A stretch of 64,000 nt of DNA from Vibrio sp. UBA2441 (lineage in GTDB: Bacteria > Pseudomonadota > Gammaproteobacteria > Enterobacterales > Vibrionaceae): contig DDQN01000014.1 of the NCBI GenBank assembly GCA_002342685.1, positions 1 to 64,000 of the forward strand, read 5' to 3'. A program made the position numbers and the translations under genes. Positions 54,784 through 63,250 of the stretch are shown here, one piece after another. The notes under the pieces were generated by a model. The model saw only the letters and a list, made by a program, of their open reading frames with translations. It was not told where the DNA came from and searched no databases. How positions within the stretch are numbered: position 1 is the stretch's first letter; every line of letters begins with the position of its first letter.

Positions 54784-54890
54784 TATGCCAAACCATCGCT
54801 TAAATTTTACTTAAGTGCTTATCAAGGCTCACTTTTCTTCCTCTATTGTAGAGGATTTTCGCCCAATTCCCTTACAGAAATAACTGTGAC

Positions 54891-54905
54891 GATTGTCTAA
54901 CAATT
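54891..54905. promoter_or_regulatory. GntR-type operator candidate, upstream copy
   Basis: GATTGTCTAACAATT matches the perfect palindrome at 54988-55002 at 13 of 15 positions. It lies 108 bases upstream of the GntR gene's start and 97 bases from the second copy. Confidence 0.55.
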
Positions 54906-54969
54906 TAACAATAAAATCCAGAGATGGACTAAATATGATCAATTTCTCATTTCAATGCGACTTTTTTTG

Positions 54970-55002
54970 TATAATTGCCTCACTGTAGATTGTCGGACAA
55001 TC
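54970..55002 (+). promoter_or_regulatory. promoter -10 box and overlapping palindromic operator for the UxaA-type operon
   Basis: A perfect TATAAT at 54970-54975 is followed by the perfect palindrome GATTGTC-G-GACAATC at 54988-55002, immediately past the expected transcription start. The -35 region is weak. A regulator bound here would block the promoter. The GntR-family gene next door is the obvious candidate. Confidence 0.65.
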
Positions 55003-55018
55003 GCCAATAGGTAACAAG

Positions 55019-55360
55019 ATGAACAATGTAAAAAAAGCCATTCGACTCAATTCGACCGATAACGTGGCGACTTTATTAGCAGATACAACGAAAGGCGACT
55101 GGGTAGAAGTTGTTGATGATAACAACCAGCCCGTCGGTGAATATGAGGCGATGCAGGACATTCCGTTTGGCAACAAGATTGCCTTGCAGGAAATTAATAA
55201 TCAGCAGGTTATCAATAAGGCGGGTTATCCGGTAGGTATTGCCATTTCTCTTATAAGCAAGGGAGATTTGGTTCACGTACAAAACGTCCGAAGTGCTCGG
55301 GTAGATATACCACAACCCATTATTCAGCAAATTATTCAACAGATGCAGATCGAGTGTTAA
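55019..55360 (+). CDS. UxaA-family hydro-lyase, small (SAF) subunit
   Basis: A 113-residue SAF-domain protein (residues about 10-100: LNSTDNVATLLADTTKGDWVEVV...DIPFGNKIALQEI...VINKAGYPVGIAISLISKGDLVHVQNV) matching the N-terminal part of altronate and galactarate dehydratases and the small subunit of the (R)-sulfolactate sulfo-lyase family. AGGTAA precedes the ATG. It is the first gene of the operon and is followed two bases after its stop by the large subunit. The substrate cannot be determined from the sequence. Confidence 0.88.
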   Translation: MNNVKKAIRLNSTDNVATLLADTTKGDWVEVVDDNNQPVGEYEAMQDIPFGNKIALQEINNQQVINKAGYPVGIAISLISKGDLVHVQNVRSARVDIPQPIIQQIIQQMQIEC

Positions 55361-55362
55361 GC

Positions 55363-56538
55363 ATGCAATATTTTCAAGGTTATAAACGCCCGAATGGGCA
55401 GGTAGGCATCCGTAATCACGTTTTGATTATTGCGATTGATGAATGTGCCGAAGGTATCGCTCAGGCGATCAAACTGAAAGTGCCTGAATGTGTGGTCGTT
55501 ACTAATCATTACACCTGCATGTATGGCGGTAATGAAGAGATGGTTAATACCATGATTGGCGCTGCGCTCAATCCTAACGTTGCGGCGGTGCTTGTTCTGA
55601 ACATGGGTTGCGGAAGTATAGACCCTGCTCTGGTGATCAACCCAATAAAACAAGCAGGAAAAGCGGTATTTAATCTTTCCATTATTAAATCTAAAGGCAC
55701 TCGTAAAACGATTAATGAGGGTGTGCAGCTGTCGAATGAACTGGTCAGCATTGCCAGTAAAATTGAGCCGCAGCCAACCCCTATTTCTGAGCTGGTGGTT
55801 GGAATTAAGTGCGGTGGTTCGGATACCAGCTCCGGTATCGCCTCCAATCCAGCGGTTGGTAACGCAGTCGATCAGCTTGTTGATATTGGCGCAACTTGTA
55901 TTGCAGGAGAGCTGATTGAGCTTATTACTTGCGAAGATATTCTACGTGAAAGAGCCGTGAGCAGCGATGTTGCCGATAAAGTCGAAACGTTAATTATGCA
56001 AGAAGAGCGACGCTGGCATATAGAAGGTACCAACGTAGAAACCATGAGTATTGGCAATAGTGTTGGTGGGCTCACGACGCTGGAGGAGAAGGCGTTGGGT
56101 GCACTACACAAAACCGGCACTCGCCCCATTCAGGGGGTTCTGGAGATCAACCCCAAAGGTATTCAAAAACCGACTAACCCGGGTTTTTATCTTTCTGAAG
56201 TAACGCATTTATGCGGTGGCTCAGGCATGCATTTCGCCGCGTTAGGCGCACAAGTCATTCTTTGGACAACAGGTGGTGCGGGCTTTAATAACCCTATTGT
56301 TCCTGTCATTCGTGTCAGTGGCAACTCCGCTCAAATTACCGATGATATTGACGTCGATGTAAGCGGAATCATGTCTGCGCAGCAGAGTGTTGTCGAAGGT
56401 GGAAAGGCGGTGTTCGACTGTTTGATTGATGTGATACAAGGTGAAAAAACCGCGATAGAAGATGTTGGTTTTGCATTCTGCTCCCTGTACCAAAAAGACC
56501 AGCGTTTAGAGAAGCTTATCTGTAAAGAATCTTTATAA
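55363..56538 (+). CDS. UxaA-family hydro-lyase, large subunit
   Basis: A 391-residue catalytic subunit of the altronate/galactarate dehydratase family. Conserved segments: YKRPNGQVGIRNHVLII at the N-terminus, NHYTCMYGG, VLNMGCGSIDP, VGIKCGGSDTSSGIASNPAVG and STGGAGFNNPIVPVIRVSGN-like TTGGAGFNNPIVPVIRVSGN near the C-terminus. Several conserved Cys may ligate metal. I start at the ATG rather than a GTG three codons earlier. The split into two polypeptides is shared with UxaA-split and SuyAB-type enzymes. The partner enolase and BCCT genes argue against plain hexuronate use. Confidence 0.88.
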   Translation: MQYFQGYKRPNGQVGIRNHVLIIAIDECAEGIAQAIKLKVPECVVVTNHYTCMYGGNEEMVNTMIGAALNPNVAAVLVLNMGCGSIDPALVINPIKQAGKAVFNLSIIKSKGTRKTINEGVQLSNELVSIASKIEPQPTPISELVVGIKCGGSDTSSGIASNPAVGNAVDQLVDIGATCIAGELIELITCEDILRERAVSSDVADKVETLIMQEERRWHIEGTNVETMSIGNSVGGLTTLEEKALGALHKTGTRPIQGVLEINPKGIQKPTNPGFYLSEVTHLCGGSGMHFAALGAQVILWTTGGAGFNNPIVPVIRVSGNSAQITDDIDVDVSGIMSAQQSVVEGGKAVFDCLIDVIQGEKTAIEDVGFAFCSLYQKDQRLEKLICKESL

Positions 56539-56611
56539 CTAAAATTATCGATATTTCAATTACTTAAATAATGGAGCTCTTGCCGAGGTATCGCAAGAGA
56601 ATGGAAAAGCT

Positions 56612-57733
56612 ATGCGTATAACAAATATAGAAGTCATCTGCTTGCGCGTCCCAGCCACGAATGAAGTGTGCGAATGGGGCGAAGACGCAGTGATTGTAAA
56701 AGTACACACCGATCAGGGTATTACCGGAATAGGGGAAGCGGATAGCTCTCCGGCTGTAGTGCGTGCGTGTATCGAAACTCCCCAATCAAACCTCTATTGC
56801 TATGGCTTGAAAGAGTTATTGATCGGTGAGAACCCTTTAGAGATAGAAAAGCTCTGGAACAAGATGTACTGGACATCGAACTACTTTGGTCGCCGAGGGG
56901 CGGGTATCCATGCCATCAGTGCAATAGATATCGCGCTTTGGGATATCGCAGGTCAGTTCTATGGTGTGCCTGTGCATACGTTACTAGGCGGGAAATACCG
57001 CGAAAAAATCCAAGCGTATGGCACGTTTATTCCGGCCAGTAATCCAAAAGATAACCGCGCAATTGCCCGGGGGTTGGTGGAGCAAGGTTTTACCAGTATT
57101 AAATTTGGTGGTGGTGTGTTTGGTGACGATCCAGAAACAGATTACCAAATTGTGAAGAATGTGCGTGAAGCGGTTGGTGATGATATTGATGTTCAAATCG
57201 ATCTGGCTTCTAAGTGGCGCACGTCTGGTCACTCCGCGTTTATGTGTAAAAAGCTGGCACCGTTTAACCTCAACTGGGTCGAAGAGCCTGTGTTAGCGGA
57301 CGATTTAAACGGATACGCAAAACTTTCCAATAAAGTGGATGCGAAGCTGGCTGGTGGTGAGTCGCTGACAACACGGTTCGAATTTCAGGCTTTCCTTGAG
57401 CAATCTAATGTAGACATCGTTCAGCCAGATATAACGCGCTGCGGTGGTATTACCGAAATGAAGAAAATTTACGACTTAGCGCAGCTTCATGGCGTTCAGT
57501 TCGTTCCTCATGGATTCAGTACCGGCATTCTGCTAGCTGCGTCCGTTCACTTCTTGGCTGCTTGCGAGCACGGCACTCTCATGGAGTATTCGCAGAGCCA
57601 AAGTCCTCTCTTTACTGACCTTGTCACAAACCGATTGCCATTCGAGAACGGTTTTGTGCCAGTACCTGATAAGCCCGGTTTAGGAATTGAACTGAGTGAC
57701 TCCATCATTGAGCAATTTCGAGTCGACGCTTAA
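56612..57733 (+). CDS. enolase-superfamily (mandelate racemase type) enzyme with K-x-G motif
   Basis: A 373-residue acid-sugar dehydratase or epimerase-like enzyme. Metal ligands D197 (QIDLAS), E224 (WVEEP) and E250 (GGES), and the Asp-His dyad D273 (QPDIT) and H300 (VPHGF) are all present and track mandelate racemase numbering closely. The general-base pair K-x-K is K164-F-G166 here: the second Lys is Gly. So only the His face can act as catalytic base with K164 placed differently, which points to dehydration rather than two-base racemisation. It is in the UxaA operon, 73 bases downstream. Confidence 0.9.
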   Translation: MRITNIEVICLRVPATNEVCEWGEDAVIVKVHTDQGITGIGEADSSPAVVRACIETPQSNLYCYGLKELLIGENPLEIEKLWNKMYWTSNYFGRRGAGIHAISAIDIALWDIAGQFYGVPVHTLLGGKYREKIQAYGTFIPASNPKDNRAIARGLVEQGFTSIKFGGGVFGDDPETDYQIVKNVREAVGDDIDVQIDLASKWRTSGHSAFMCKKLAPFNLNWVEEPVLADDLNGYAKLSNKVDAKLAGGESLTTRFEFQAFLEQSNVDIVQPDITRCGGITEMKKIYDLAQLHGVQFVPHGFSTGILLAASVHFLAACEHGTLMEYSQSQSPLFTDLVTNRLPFENGFVPVPDKPGLGIELSDSIIEQFRVDA

Positions 57734-57763
57734 TAAAGTATAAATAAACAGAGAATATTTCCG

Positions 57764-59338
57764 ATGAAACAAAATAATAGACAAATAGATAAACCCTTAA
57801 TGGTGATAAGTCTGACCACGATATTTTCTATCGTGGCGGGCCTGTCACTTTTTCCTGAGCAAGGTAACGCGATTGCTAAAACTCTGTTCGGTATCCTGAC
57901 CGAACAGTTTGGCGCGGTGTTCTTATTGTTCGGCTTTTTCAGCGTAATCGTGCTTGCATGGATAGCGTTGAGTAAACACGGAAGCATCAAACTAGGTGAG
58001 AGCGATCCTCAGTACTCATTTTTTACCTATCTTGCCATGATGATCTGCGCTGGTTTGGGTTCCGCTACCGTATATTGGGCCTTCGTTGAGTGGGGTTATT
58101 ACTACATGGGGCCGCCAATGGGCATAGAGCCTTACTCAACAACGGCCGCTGAGTGGGCAACCAGTTACAATATGTTCCATTGGGGCATCTCTGCATGGTC
58201 ATTGTATTGTATTGCTTCTCTGCCTGTGGCTTATTCTTTCCATGTGCGCAAAAACCCACAGCTTAAACTAAGTGCAGTGTGTGAAAGCATTATGGGGCGC
58301 TACTACAACCCAGTTGTTGGTAAAGTAATTGACACCATCTTTATCTTTAGCTGCGTTGGTGCAATGGGCATTACGCTAGGCCTGAGTGTACCAATGGTAA
58401 CAGAGGGCATTGCCTCATTATTTGGTATGCAGGGCAGCTTTGCCATGAACGTTGCTTTAATGCTGGCCATTACGGCGCTCTTTACCGTGAGCTCTTACGT
58501 TGGTATCGAAAAAGGCATGGCGAAGCTGAGTGACATGAATACCAAGCTTGCGGTGGTATTTGTCCTTCTCGTTCTGATAGTTGGTCCTACGACGTTTATC
58601 ATTGACCAAATGACTAATGGTTATGGTCTGATGCTACAAAACTTTATCCGTATGAGCTTGTGGACAGACCCTGTTGAAGGTGGTTCATTCCCGACGTCGT
58701 GGACGGTATTCTACTGGGCTTACTGGATGACCTACGTACCATTTATGGCACTGTTTGTAACTAAGGTTTCTAAAGGTCGTACACTGAAAGAAGTTATTAC
58801 TAGTATGGTTCTGGGCGGAAGTGCAGGTTGCTTTATCTTCTTCGGTGTACTGGGAAGCTTTAGTATGAGCACGCACTTAAATGAGCTGGTGAATGTTACC
58901 GAGTCTTTATCAACCGCAGGGGGAGCTGCTACTGTTATTGCGGTACTGAATACTCTGCCGATGAGCGCGTTATTCATCGTTATCTTTGCGGTGATGTCTA
59001 CCTTGTTCTTGGCAACGACGCTGGACTCGGCTTCATTTACTCTGGCGGCTACAGCGGCAAACCAGTTAGATGAAGATGCTAACCCACCAACCGCTCTGCG
59101 TTTGTTCTGGTGTGTGATATTGGCGGCCGTTCCATTGACCATGATGTTTATTGATGCTCCATTGAGCACCATTCAGACATTAGCTATTGTGACGTCACTT
59201 CCGTTGATGATCGTTATCTTCATTATGCTATATGGCTTCTTCAAGTGGCTAGGTGGGCATGAAGAAAAAATGCAGAAACAGCAACAACCTGCAGTTCAGG
59301 AAACAGAAGATAGCTTGATACTTCAAAAAGAATATTAA
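57764..59338 (+). CDS. BCCT-family transporter
   Basis: A 524-residue inner-membrane transporter of the betaine/choline/carnitine family with 12 TM helices. Aromatic-box segments WAFVEWGYYYMGPP (about 105-120) and WGISAWSLYCIASLPVAYSFHVRKNP are present, with the later GWFSWTVFYWAYWMTYVPFMALFVTKVSKGRTLKEV-like block. These normally bind quaternary or zwitterionic amines such as betaine, carnitine or ectoine. It is the last gene of the UxaA-enolase operon, 30 bases after the enolase, which makes its solute the likely starting substrate or a derivative. Confidence 0.93.
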   Translation: MKQNNRQIDKPLMVISLTTIFSIVAGLSLFPEQGNAIAKTLFGILTEQFGAVFLLFGFFSVIVLAWIALSKHGSIKLGESDPQYSFFTYLAMMICAGLGSATVYWAFVEWGYYYMGPPMGIEPYSTTAAEWATSYNMFHWGISAWSLYCIASLPVAYSFHVRKNPQLKLSAVCESIMGRYYNPVVGKVIDTIFIFSCVGAMGITLGLSVPMVTEGIASLFGMQGSFAMNVALMLAITALFTVSSYVGIEKGMAKLSDMNTKLAVVFVLLVLIVGPTTFIIDQMTNGYGLMLQNFIRMSLWTDPVEGGSFPTSWTVFYWAYWMTYVPFMALFVTKVSKGRTLKEVITSMVLGGSAGCFIFFGVLGSFSMSTHLNELVNVTESLSTAGGAATVIAVLNTLPMSALFIVIFAVMSTLFLATTLDSASFTLAATAANQLDEDANPPTALRLFWCVILAAVPLTMMFIDAPLSTIQTLAIVTSLPLMIVIFIMLYGFFKWLGGHEEKMQKQQQPAVQETEDSLILQKEY

Positions 59339-59371
59339 CCAGGTGAGTTAACTTATTTTTGAATTAACTAG

Positions 59372-59391
59372 CAGCCCTCTTCGGAGGGCTG
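59372..59391. terminator. hairpin after the BCCT gene
   Basis: Perfect 8-bp stem CAGCCCTC / GAGGGCTG with the stable TTCG tetraloop; the T-run is poor, so termination is inferred from position between convergent genes. Confidence 0.6.
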
Positions 59392-59399
59392 TGTTGATC

Positions 59400-59723
59400 T
59401 TAATGTTGCATATTTTCTTTCTTATAGTGCGAAAGCAGTGAAAGTAAAAATAAGAATATTTCAGTATTTAACTGATGATATCTGGTGGTATTGTCGGCTA
59501 CAGAACAAAGAATAAACGCTTCGCATAGCAGGTCAGAAGGTGCATTATCTCGCTCAATCTTATGCTTGATCACAACCCCATTATTAAAATGGTAAGTTTT
59601 TTCAATCTTATTTACTTCGATTTCACCATTAATATAGCCACCAGTTTTATGAGATTCACTGACAATTGATACGACAGCTTTTTGCTTATTGATAGCTTTG
59701 ATATAAGAAGTTAGTGTATTCAT
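59400..59723 (-). CDS. small hypothetical protein
   Basis: A 107-residue protein starting MNTLTSYIKAINKQKAV. An upstream in-frame start (59816) would add 31 residues of less protein-like sequence. The composition looks coding: an alternating beta-like stretch (SIVSESHKTGGYINGEIEVNKIEKTYHFNNGVVIKHKIE) and a helical C-terminus. No recognised family. It is convergent with the BCCT gene. No strong ribosome site, so it may be spurious. Confidence 0.45.
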   Translation of the reverse strand: MNTLTSYIKAINKQKAVVSIVSESHKTGGYINGEIEVNKIEKTYHFNNGVVIKHKIERDNAPSDLLCEAFILCSVADNTTRYHQLNTEIFLFLLSLLSHYKKENMQH

Positions 59724-59866
59724 AAAACTTTCAGAGCATAGATGGCCAATGTGAATTTGCAGGAAAATCAATTTATTACTTCGATCTACCTTACAGATAA
59801 CGCGGGTTATGCCCAAGGCTTTGGGGCTATTAGAAAGAATCCTAAATCACTTATCTCCGTCACTGA

Positions 59867-59895
59867 GTCAGCCAGTTTGGGCTGACTTGTTTTTG
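59867..59895 (+). terminator. orphan hairpin with T-run
   Basis: Perfect 7-bp stem GTCAGCC / GGCTGAC with a 6-base loop, followed by TTGTTTTTG. No plus-strand gene ends just before it; it may end an unmarked transcript or late read-through from the BCCT operon. Confidence 0.45.
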
Positions 59896-60024
59896 CCCCA
59901 TTCGGTGTTACGTTTGATTTAATTTCCACATGACTATCTAGTTATTTAGCATACTTTCTCTGATGAATTGTGGGTGCAGGTGTTATTGTAAATTGCTGCG
60001 ATATAGCGCTTATTGGAGAGTGAT

Positions 60025-60789
60025 ATGGAAGGTGTTGTTAGGGTTGCTTTGGCTCAATATAGAGTTAAAAGCAGAAATATTGCAGTGAACATGGAATCTC
60101 ACAAAGAGCTATGTGTACAAGCAGCACATCTAGGTGCGAATATAATCACATTCCCTGAGTTGTCGTTGACAGGCTATGAACCCGAACTGTTAGCCGAATT
60201 AGCAATAAGTCGCTCATCACCGTTGATTGAAGATCTGTCTGGCACTGCTGTTTCAAGTGGTTTGACAATTATTGTTGGATGCCCTTTAAGAAGCGAGCAC
60301 GTAACTCCTTACATTGCGGCTGTTATTTTACATCCTAACGGAGAGGTAGATTACTACCAAAAGCAATATCTTCATCAAGGAGAAAATGAATATTGCGTTG
60401 CTGGTGAAGAGAATTATTTTTTTAGCGTTAATAATGTGAAGATTGGACTCGAAGTTTGTGCCGATTTTACTGAGCCAATGCATTACAGCGATGCCAAGGC
60501 AGCAAATGTTGATATATACCTAGTAAGTGCGCTGATTTCAAAAAGCGGTTTCTCACTAGATAGTGAATTGCTATCAAGTATTGCAAAGAACCTTGATGTA
60601 CCAGTCTTGCTGTCAAACTTTGTTGGAGAAACAGGTGGTTGGGACACTGCTGGAAAATCTAGTGTTTGGGATAGTGGAGGTGAGATAGTTGTTCAAGGCA
60701 GCGAGAAGCTGGAGGGTGTCACGGTGTGCACAATTACGAGCGATAAAATTGATAACATGTACTTTCAACCACTGCACAAAGGTAGCTAG
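60025..60789 (+). CDS. nitrilase-superfamily (carbon-nitrogen hydrolase) enzyme
   Basis: A 254-residue amidase-type enzyme with the Glu-Lys-Cys triad visible: E45 (ITFPELSLTGY), K113 (YYQKQYLH) and C145 (GLEVCADF). The family cleaves amides, carbamoyl groups or nitriles. GGAG lies 7 bases before the chosen ATG; an in-frame TTG four codons upstream is less likely. It is flanked by the BCCT and IclR clusters, without clear membership in either. The specific substrate is unknown. Confidence 0.9.
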   Translation: MEGVVRVALAQYRVKSRNIAVNMESHKELCVQAAHLGANIITFPELSLTGYEPELLAELAISRSSPLIEDLSGTAVSSGLTIIVGCPLRSEHVTPYIAAVILHPNGEVDYYQKQYLHQGENEYCVAGEENYFFSVNNVKIGLEVCADFTEPMHYSDAKAANVDIYLVSALISKSGFSLDSELLSSIAKNLDVPVLLSNFVGETGGWDTAGKSSVWDSGGEIVVQGSEKLEGVTVCTITSDKIDNMYFQPLHKGS

Positions 60790-61322
60790 GCAAACAGATC
60801 TTTTCAACCTATCTAGCCAGAACGTTGTAGGCGATGCTTTCTAGCTCGAAATTACCCCATTGTGTGTTTCGACCGATTGAACACACTCTTCACCAGAGCA
60901 TCATTTGACTTACTTTTTTTCATGCTTAGAACTCTAACTATCTAACCAAACTTGCTAATCCACTACAAAGACTCTTTTCTAAATTGATTCCGATGTATGG
61001 ATAATTCATTTGACACTTTTCTTTTAACGATAAACTTCAAATCAGTTTAGTGGTGGAGAGAGACGTACCATGTAATTAACCGATTTATCTTTAACTTTCT
61101 TTACCATACACCTAGTGAATACCCCGCAATAATTTATTCCATGTTATTGATAAACAAGGGTAGAAGTTTGCTTGCTAAGCTTCATTTAGAATTTCAATTA
61201 CTTGTCGAACTCAAAGTTCCACAATGCGGGATTGTTGTATCGCAATGTGGAATATTGACGGTCGTCACATTAACACTTTTAGCAGACATGTATATTTTTT
61301 AACATCAACATGAGGTCGTTTC
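60790..61322. other. intergenic region upstream of the IclR-family gene (533 bp)
   Basis: No open reading frame with a plausible start, RNA gene or terminator is seen in the left 400 bases. The right end carries the IclR-type operator pair and a TTGACG sequence (61255) that could be a -35 box. Confidence 0.45.
61217..61252. promoter_or_regulatory. two IclR-type operator half-matches 21 bp apart
   Basis: Site 1 TTCCACAATGCGGGA (61217-61231) and site 2 TATCGCAATGTGGAA (61238-61252) each resemble the symmetric TTCCGCAATGCGGAA bound by many IclR-family proteins. Their spacing is 21 bp, two helical turns, so two dimers could bind on one face. The outer arms TTCCACAATGCG / CGCAATGTGGAA also form one large inverted repeat with a single mismatch. 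Confidence 0.65.
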
Positions 61323-62048
61323 ATGAGCAAAGTACAAGGTAACCAGGCATTAGCCAAAGCATTCGCTGTCATCGATTCGGTCGCCGATGGGCATCGAAAT
61401 TTGAAGGATATTTGCGAACAATTAGAACTGCCTAAGTCGACAGTTCACCGTATTTTGCAAGGGTTAATTGAAGCGCGATATATCCGAGAAGTGAAAGGTA
61501 TTGGCTTGGTTCTCGGTACTAAGATGATACAACTTGGTATTCGAGCTCAGGCAGACATGCCACTAAAAGAGATTGCTAAGCCATACATAAGAGAGCTTGC
61601 GCAGCTCACTCAAGATACCGTGCATCTCGGCATTAAAGATGAAGATGAGATTTTTTACCTCGATAAGATACCTGGACAGCGCCATGTTCAGATGCGCTCT
61701 CAAGTCGGGGACCGACTTCCACTCGCCGCAACTGGAGTAGGGAAAGCTTTAATGTTGGATATGCCAAAGATGGAATGGCAGAGGCTAATCAGCAACCAAA
61801 CGATATTAGATGTCGAACAAATGATGAATCGCATGGAACAATATGCCAAAGGTGGTTACAGCTTTGATTTAGAAGACAATGACGACTTAGTTAGATGTGT
61901 TGCTGTTCCGATTAGAAATAAAAACGGAAATATTATAGCTGCGATATCAGTGACCAGTATAAAAGATTATATGGATAATGAGAGAATGAATGAATTAATT
62001 CCCGTCATCCAAAGCTATAGCCAAAAAATCTCAGAGCGACTTAATTAA
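61323..62048 (+). CDS. IclR-family transcriptional regulator
   Basis: A 241-residue regulator with an N-terminal winged helix (about 8-65: ALAKAFAVIDSVADGHRNLKDICEQLELPKSTVHRILQGLIEARYI) and a C-terminal IclR ligand domain (about 78-240: LTQDTVHLGIKDEDEIFYLDKIPGQRHVQMRSQVGDRLPLAATGVGKALML). It is followed 184 bases later by a tripartite tricarboxylate-type transporter, which it probably controls. The upstream operator pair suggests autoregulation. GAGG lies 8 bases before the ATG. Confidence 0.93.
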   Translation: MSKVQGNQALAKAFAVIDSVADGHRNLKDICEQLELPKSTVHRILQGLIEARYIREVKGIGLVLGTKMIQLGIRAQADMPLKEIAKPYIRELAQLTQDTVHLGIKDEDEIFYLDKIPGQRHVQMRSQVGDRLPLAATGVGKALMLDMPKMEWQRLISNQTILDVEQMMNRMEQYAKGGYSFDLEDNDDLVRCVAVPIRNKNGNIIAAISVTSIKDYMDNERMNELIPVIQSYSQKISERLN

Positions 62049-62232
62049 CCTCTGAATTAACTAACTTATTTAATGATATTTAGATAATGACTTATCTGAA
62101 TGATTAATTAGGTCTCTTAATTAAATTTAGAATTAATCAATTTATTTTAGAATGTGCAGTTAATTAAGCTGCTTTATATGAACCCTATGCGAAGCCAGAG
62201 AAGCTTCTCCCTAATGTAATAAGGTCAAGACA

Positions 62233-63195
62233 ATGAAAAAAATCTTTAAAAATGTATTAATGTCTGCTGTTATCACGAGCGCAGCTCTTGTAACTACTGC
62301 AGGTGCAACTTCTACTTACCCAGATGCTCCTGTAAAAGTGATTGTCCCGTACTCAGCAGGAGGTGGTTCAGACAGTGTAAGCCGAGCACTTGTTGAAGCG
62401 CTTAAAGATAAGTTTCCGGAAGGTATAGCCGCAGAGAACCGTACGGGTGGTGCTGGTGCAATTGGTATGTCTTATGCTCAAAACAGTAAGCCAGATGGTC
62501 GTACTATTGGCATGGTTGCACCTGAACTGGTAATGCTTCCACACCAAGGTTACGGCGCTAATCTCGATTACAAAAAGCTAACGCCTCTTGCTATTGTAAA
62601 CTCCGGTTATGCCGCAATTACAGTACCAACAGATTCACCATATAAAACGTTAGAAGACCTTATCAAAGGCTCGAAAGACAACAATCTACTGTTTGGTAAT
62701 TCAGGTACAGGAAGTATTTGGCATCTAGCTGGCGCAGGCTTGGAAGTGAAGGCCGATACACAATTTACTCATGTCCCTTATAAAGGTTCTTCTGCTGCAA
62801 TCACCGCTCTACTTGGCAACCACTTAGACGCTGTTTCAGTATCCTACGCAGAGGTTGCTTCGCAAGTGGAAGCGGGTAAATTACGTCCACTAGCCGTTCT
62901 TGCTCCTAACCGTCTAAAAGATGCTCCAAGCGTCCCTACTGCTCAAGAGCTTGGTTACGATGTAGTAATTGGTACGTGGCGTGGTTTCATGGTTCCTAAA
63001 GGCACCCCACAACCAACGGTTGACTTCTTAACTGATGCAATCCTAGAAGCCGTTGAAACGGATACATTCAAAACATTTATGGCAAATACCAATAATGATA
63101 TCGAAATAATCAAATCAGAAGAGTTTGCTAACAAATTAGAGCGCGAAAACATCTTCTTTAAAGAGTTGATCACGAAGCTAGAGCTTAACCAGTAA
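62233..63195 (+). CDS. tripartite tricarboxylate transporter receptor (TctC/Bug family)
   Basis: A 320-residue periplasmic binding protein: signal peptide about 1-25 (...VTTAGA), then the Bug-family core YPDAPVKVIVPYSAGGGSDSVSRALVEAL, ENRTGGAGAIGMSYAQNSKPDGRTIGM and KLRPLAVLAPNRLKDAPSVPTAQELGYDVVIGTWRGFMVPKGTP. Family receptors bind carboxylates through the two beta-alpha turns seen here. It heads the TctCBA operon. Confidence 0.94.
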   Translation: MKKIFKNVLMSAVITSAALVTTAGATSTYPDAPVKVIVPYSAGGGSDSVSRALVEALKDKFPEGIAAENRTGGAGAIGMSYAQNSKPDGRTIGMVAPELVMLPHQGYGANLDYKKLTPLAIVNSGYAAITVPTDSPYKTLEDLIKGSKDNNLLFGNSGTGSIWHLAGAGLEVKADTQFTHVPYKGSSAAITALLGNHLDAVSVSYAEVASQVEAGKLRPLAVLAPNRLKDAPSVPTAQELGYDVVIGTWRGFMVPKGTPQPTVDFLTDAILEAVETDTFKTFMANTNNDIEIIKSEEFANKLERENIFFKELITKLELNQ

Positions 63196-63250
63196 ACACC
63201 TGAGAGGCCTGCTCACTGTGAGTAAGCCTCAACTACATGGGACGATAATT

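Noticed and set aside
55019..56538. Firm call of the pair as (R)-sulfolactate sulfo-lyase (SuyAB)
   Set aside because: The split architecture fits, but there are no sulfonate transport or sulfite-handling genes nearby, and the BCCT and enolase genes point elsewhere.
58732..59172. 146-codon minus-strand reading frame
   Set aside because: Antisense to the BCCT transporter gene; composition is the mirror of membrane helices.
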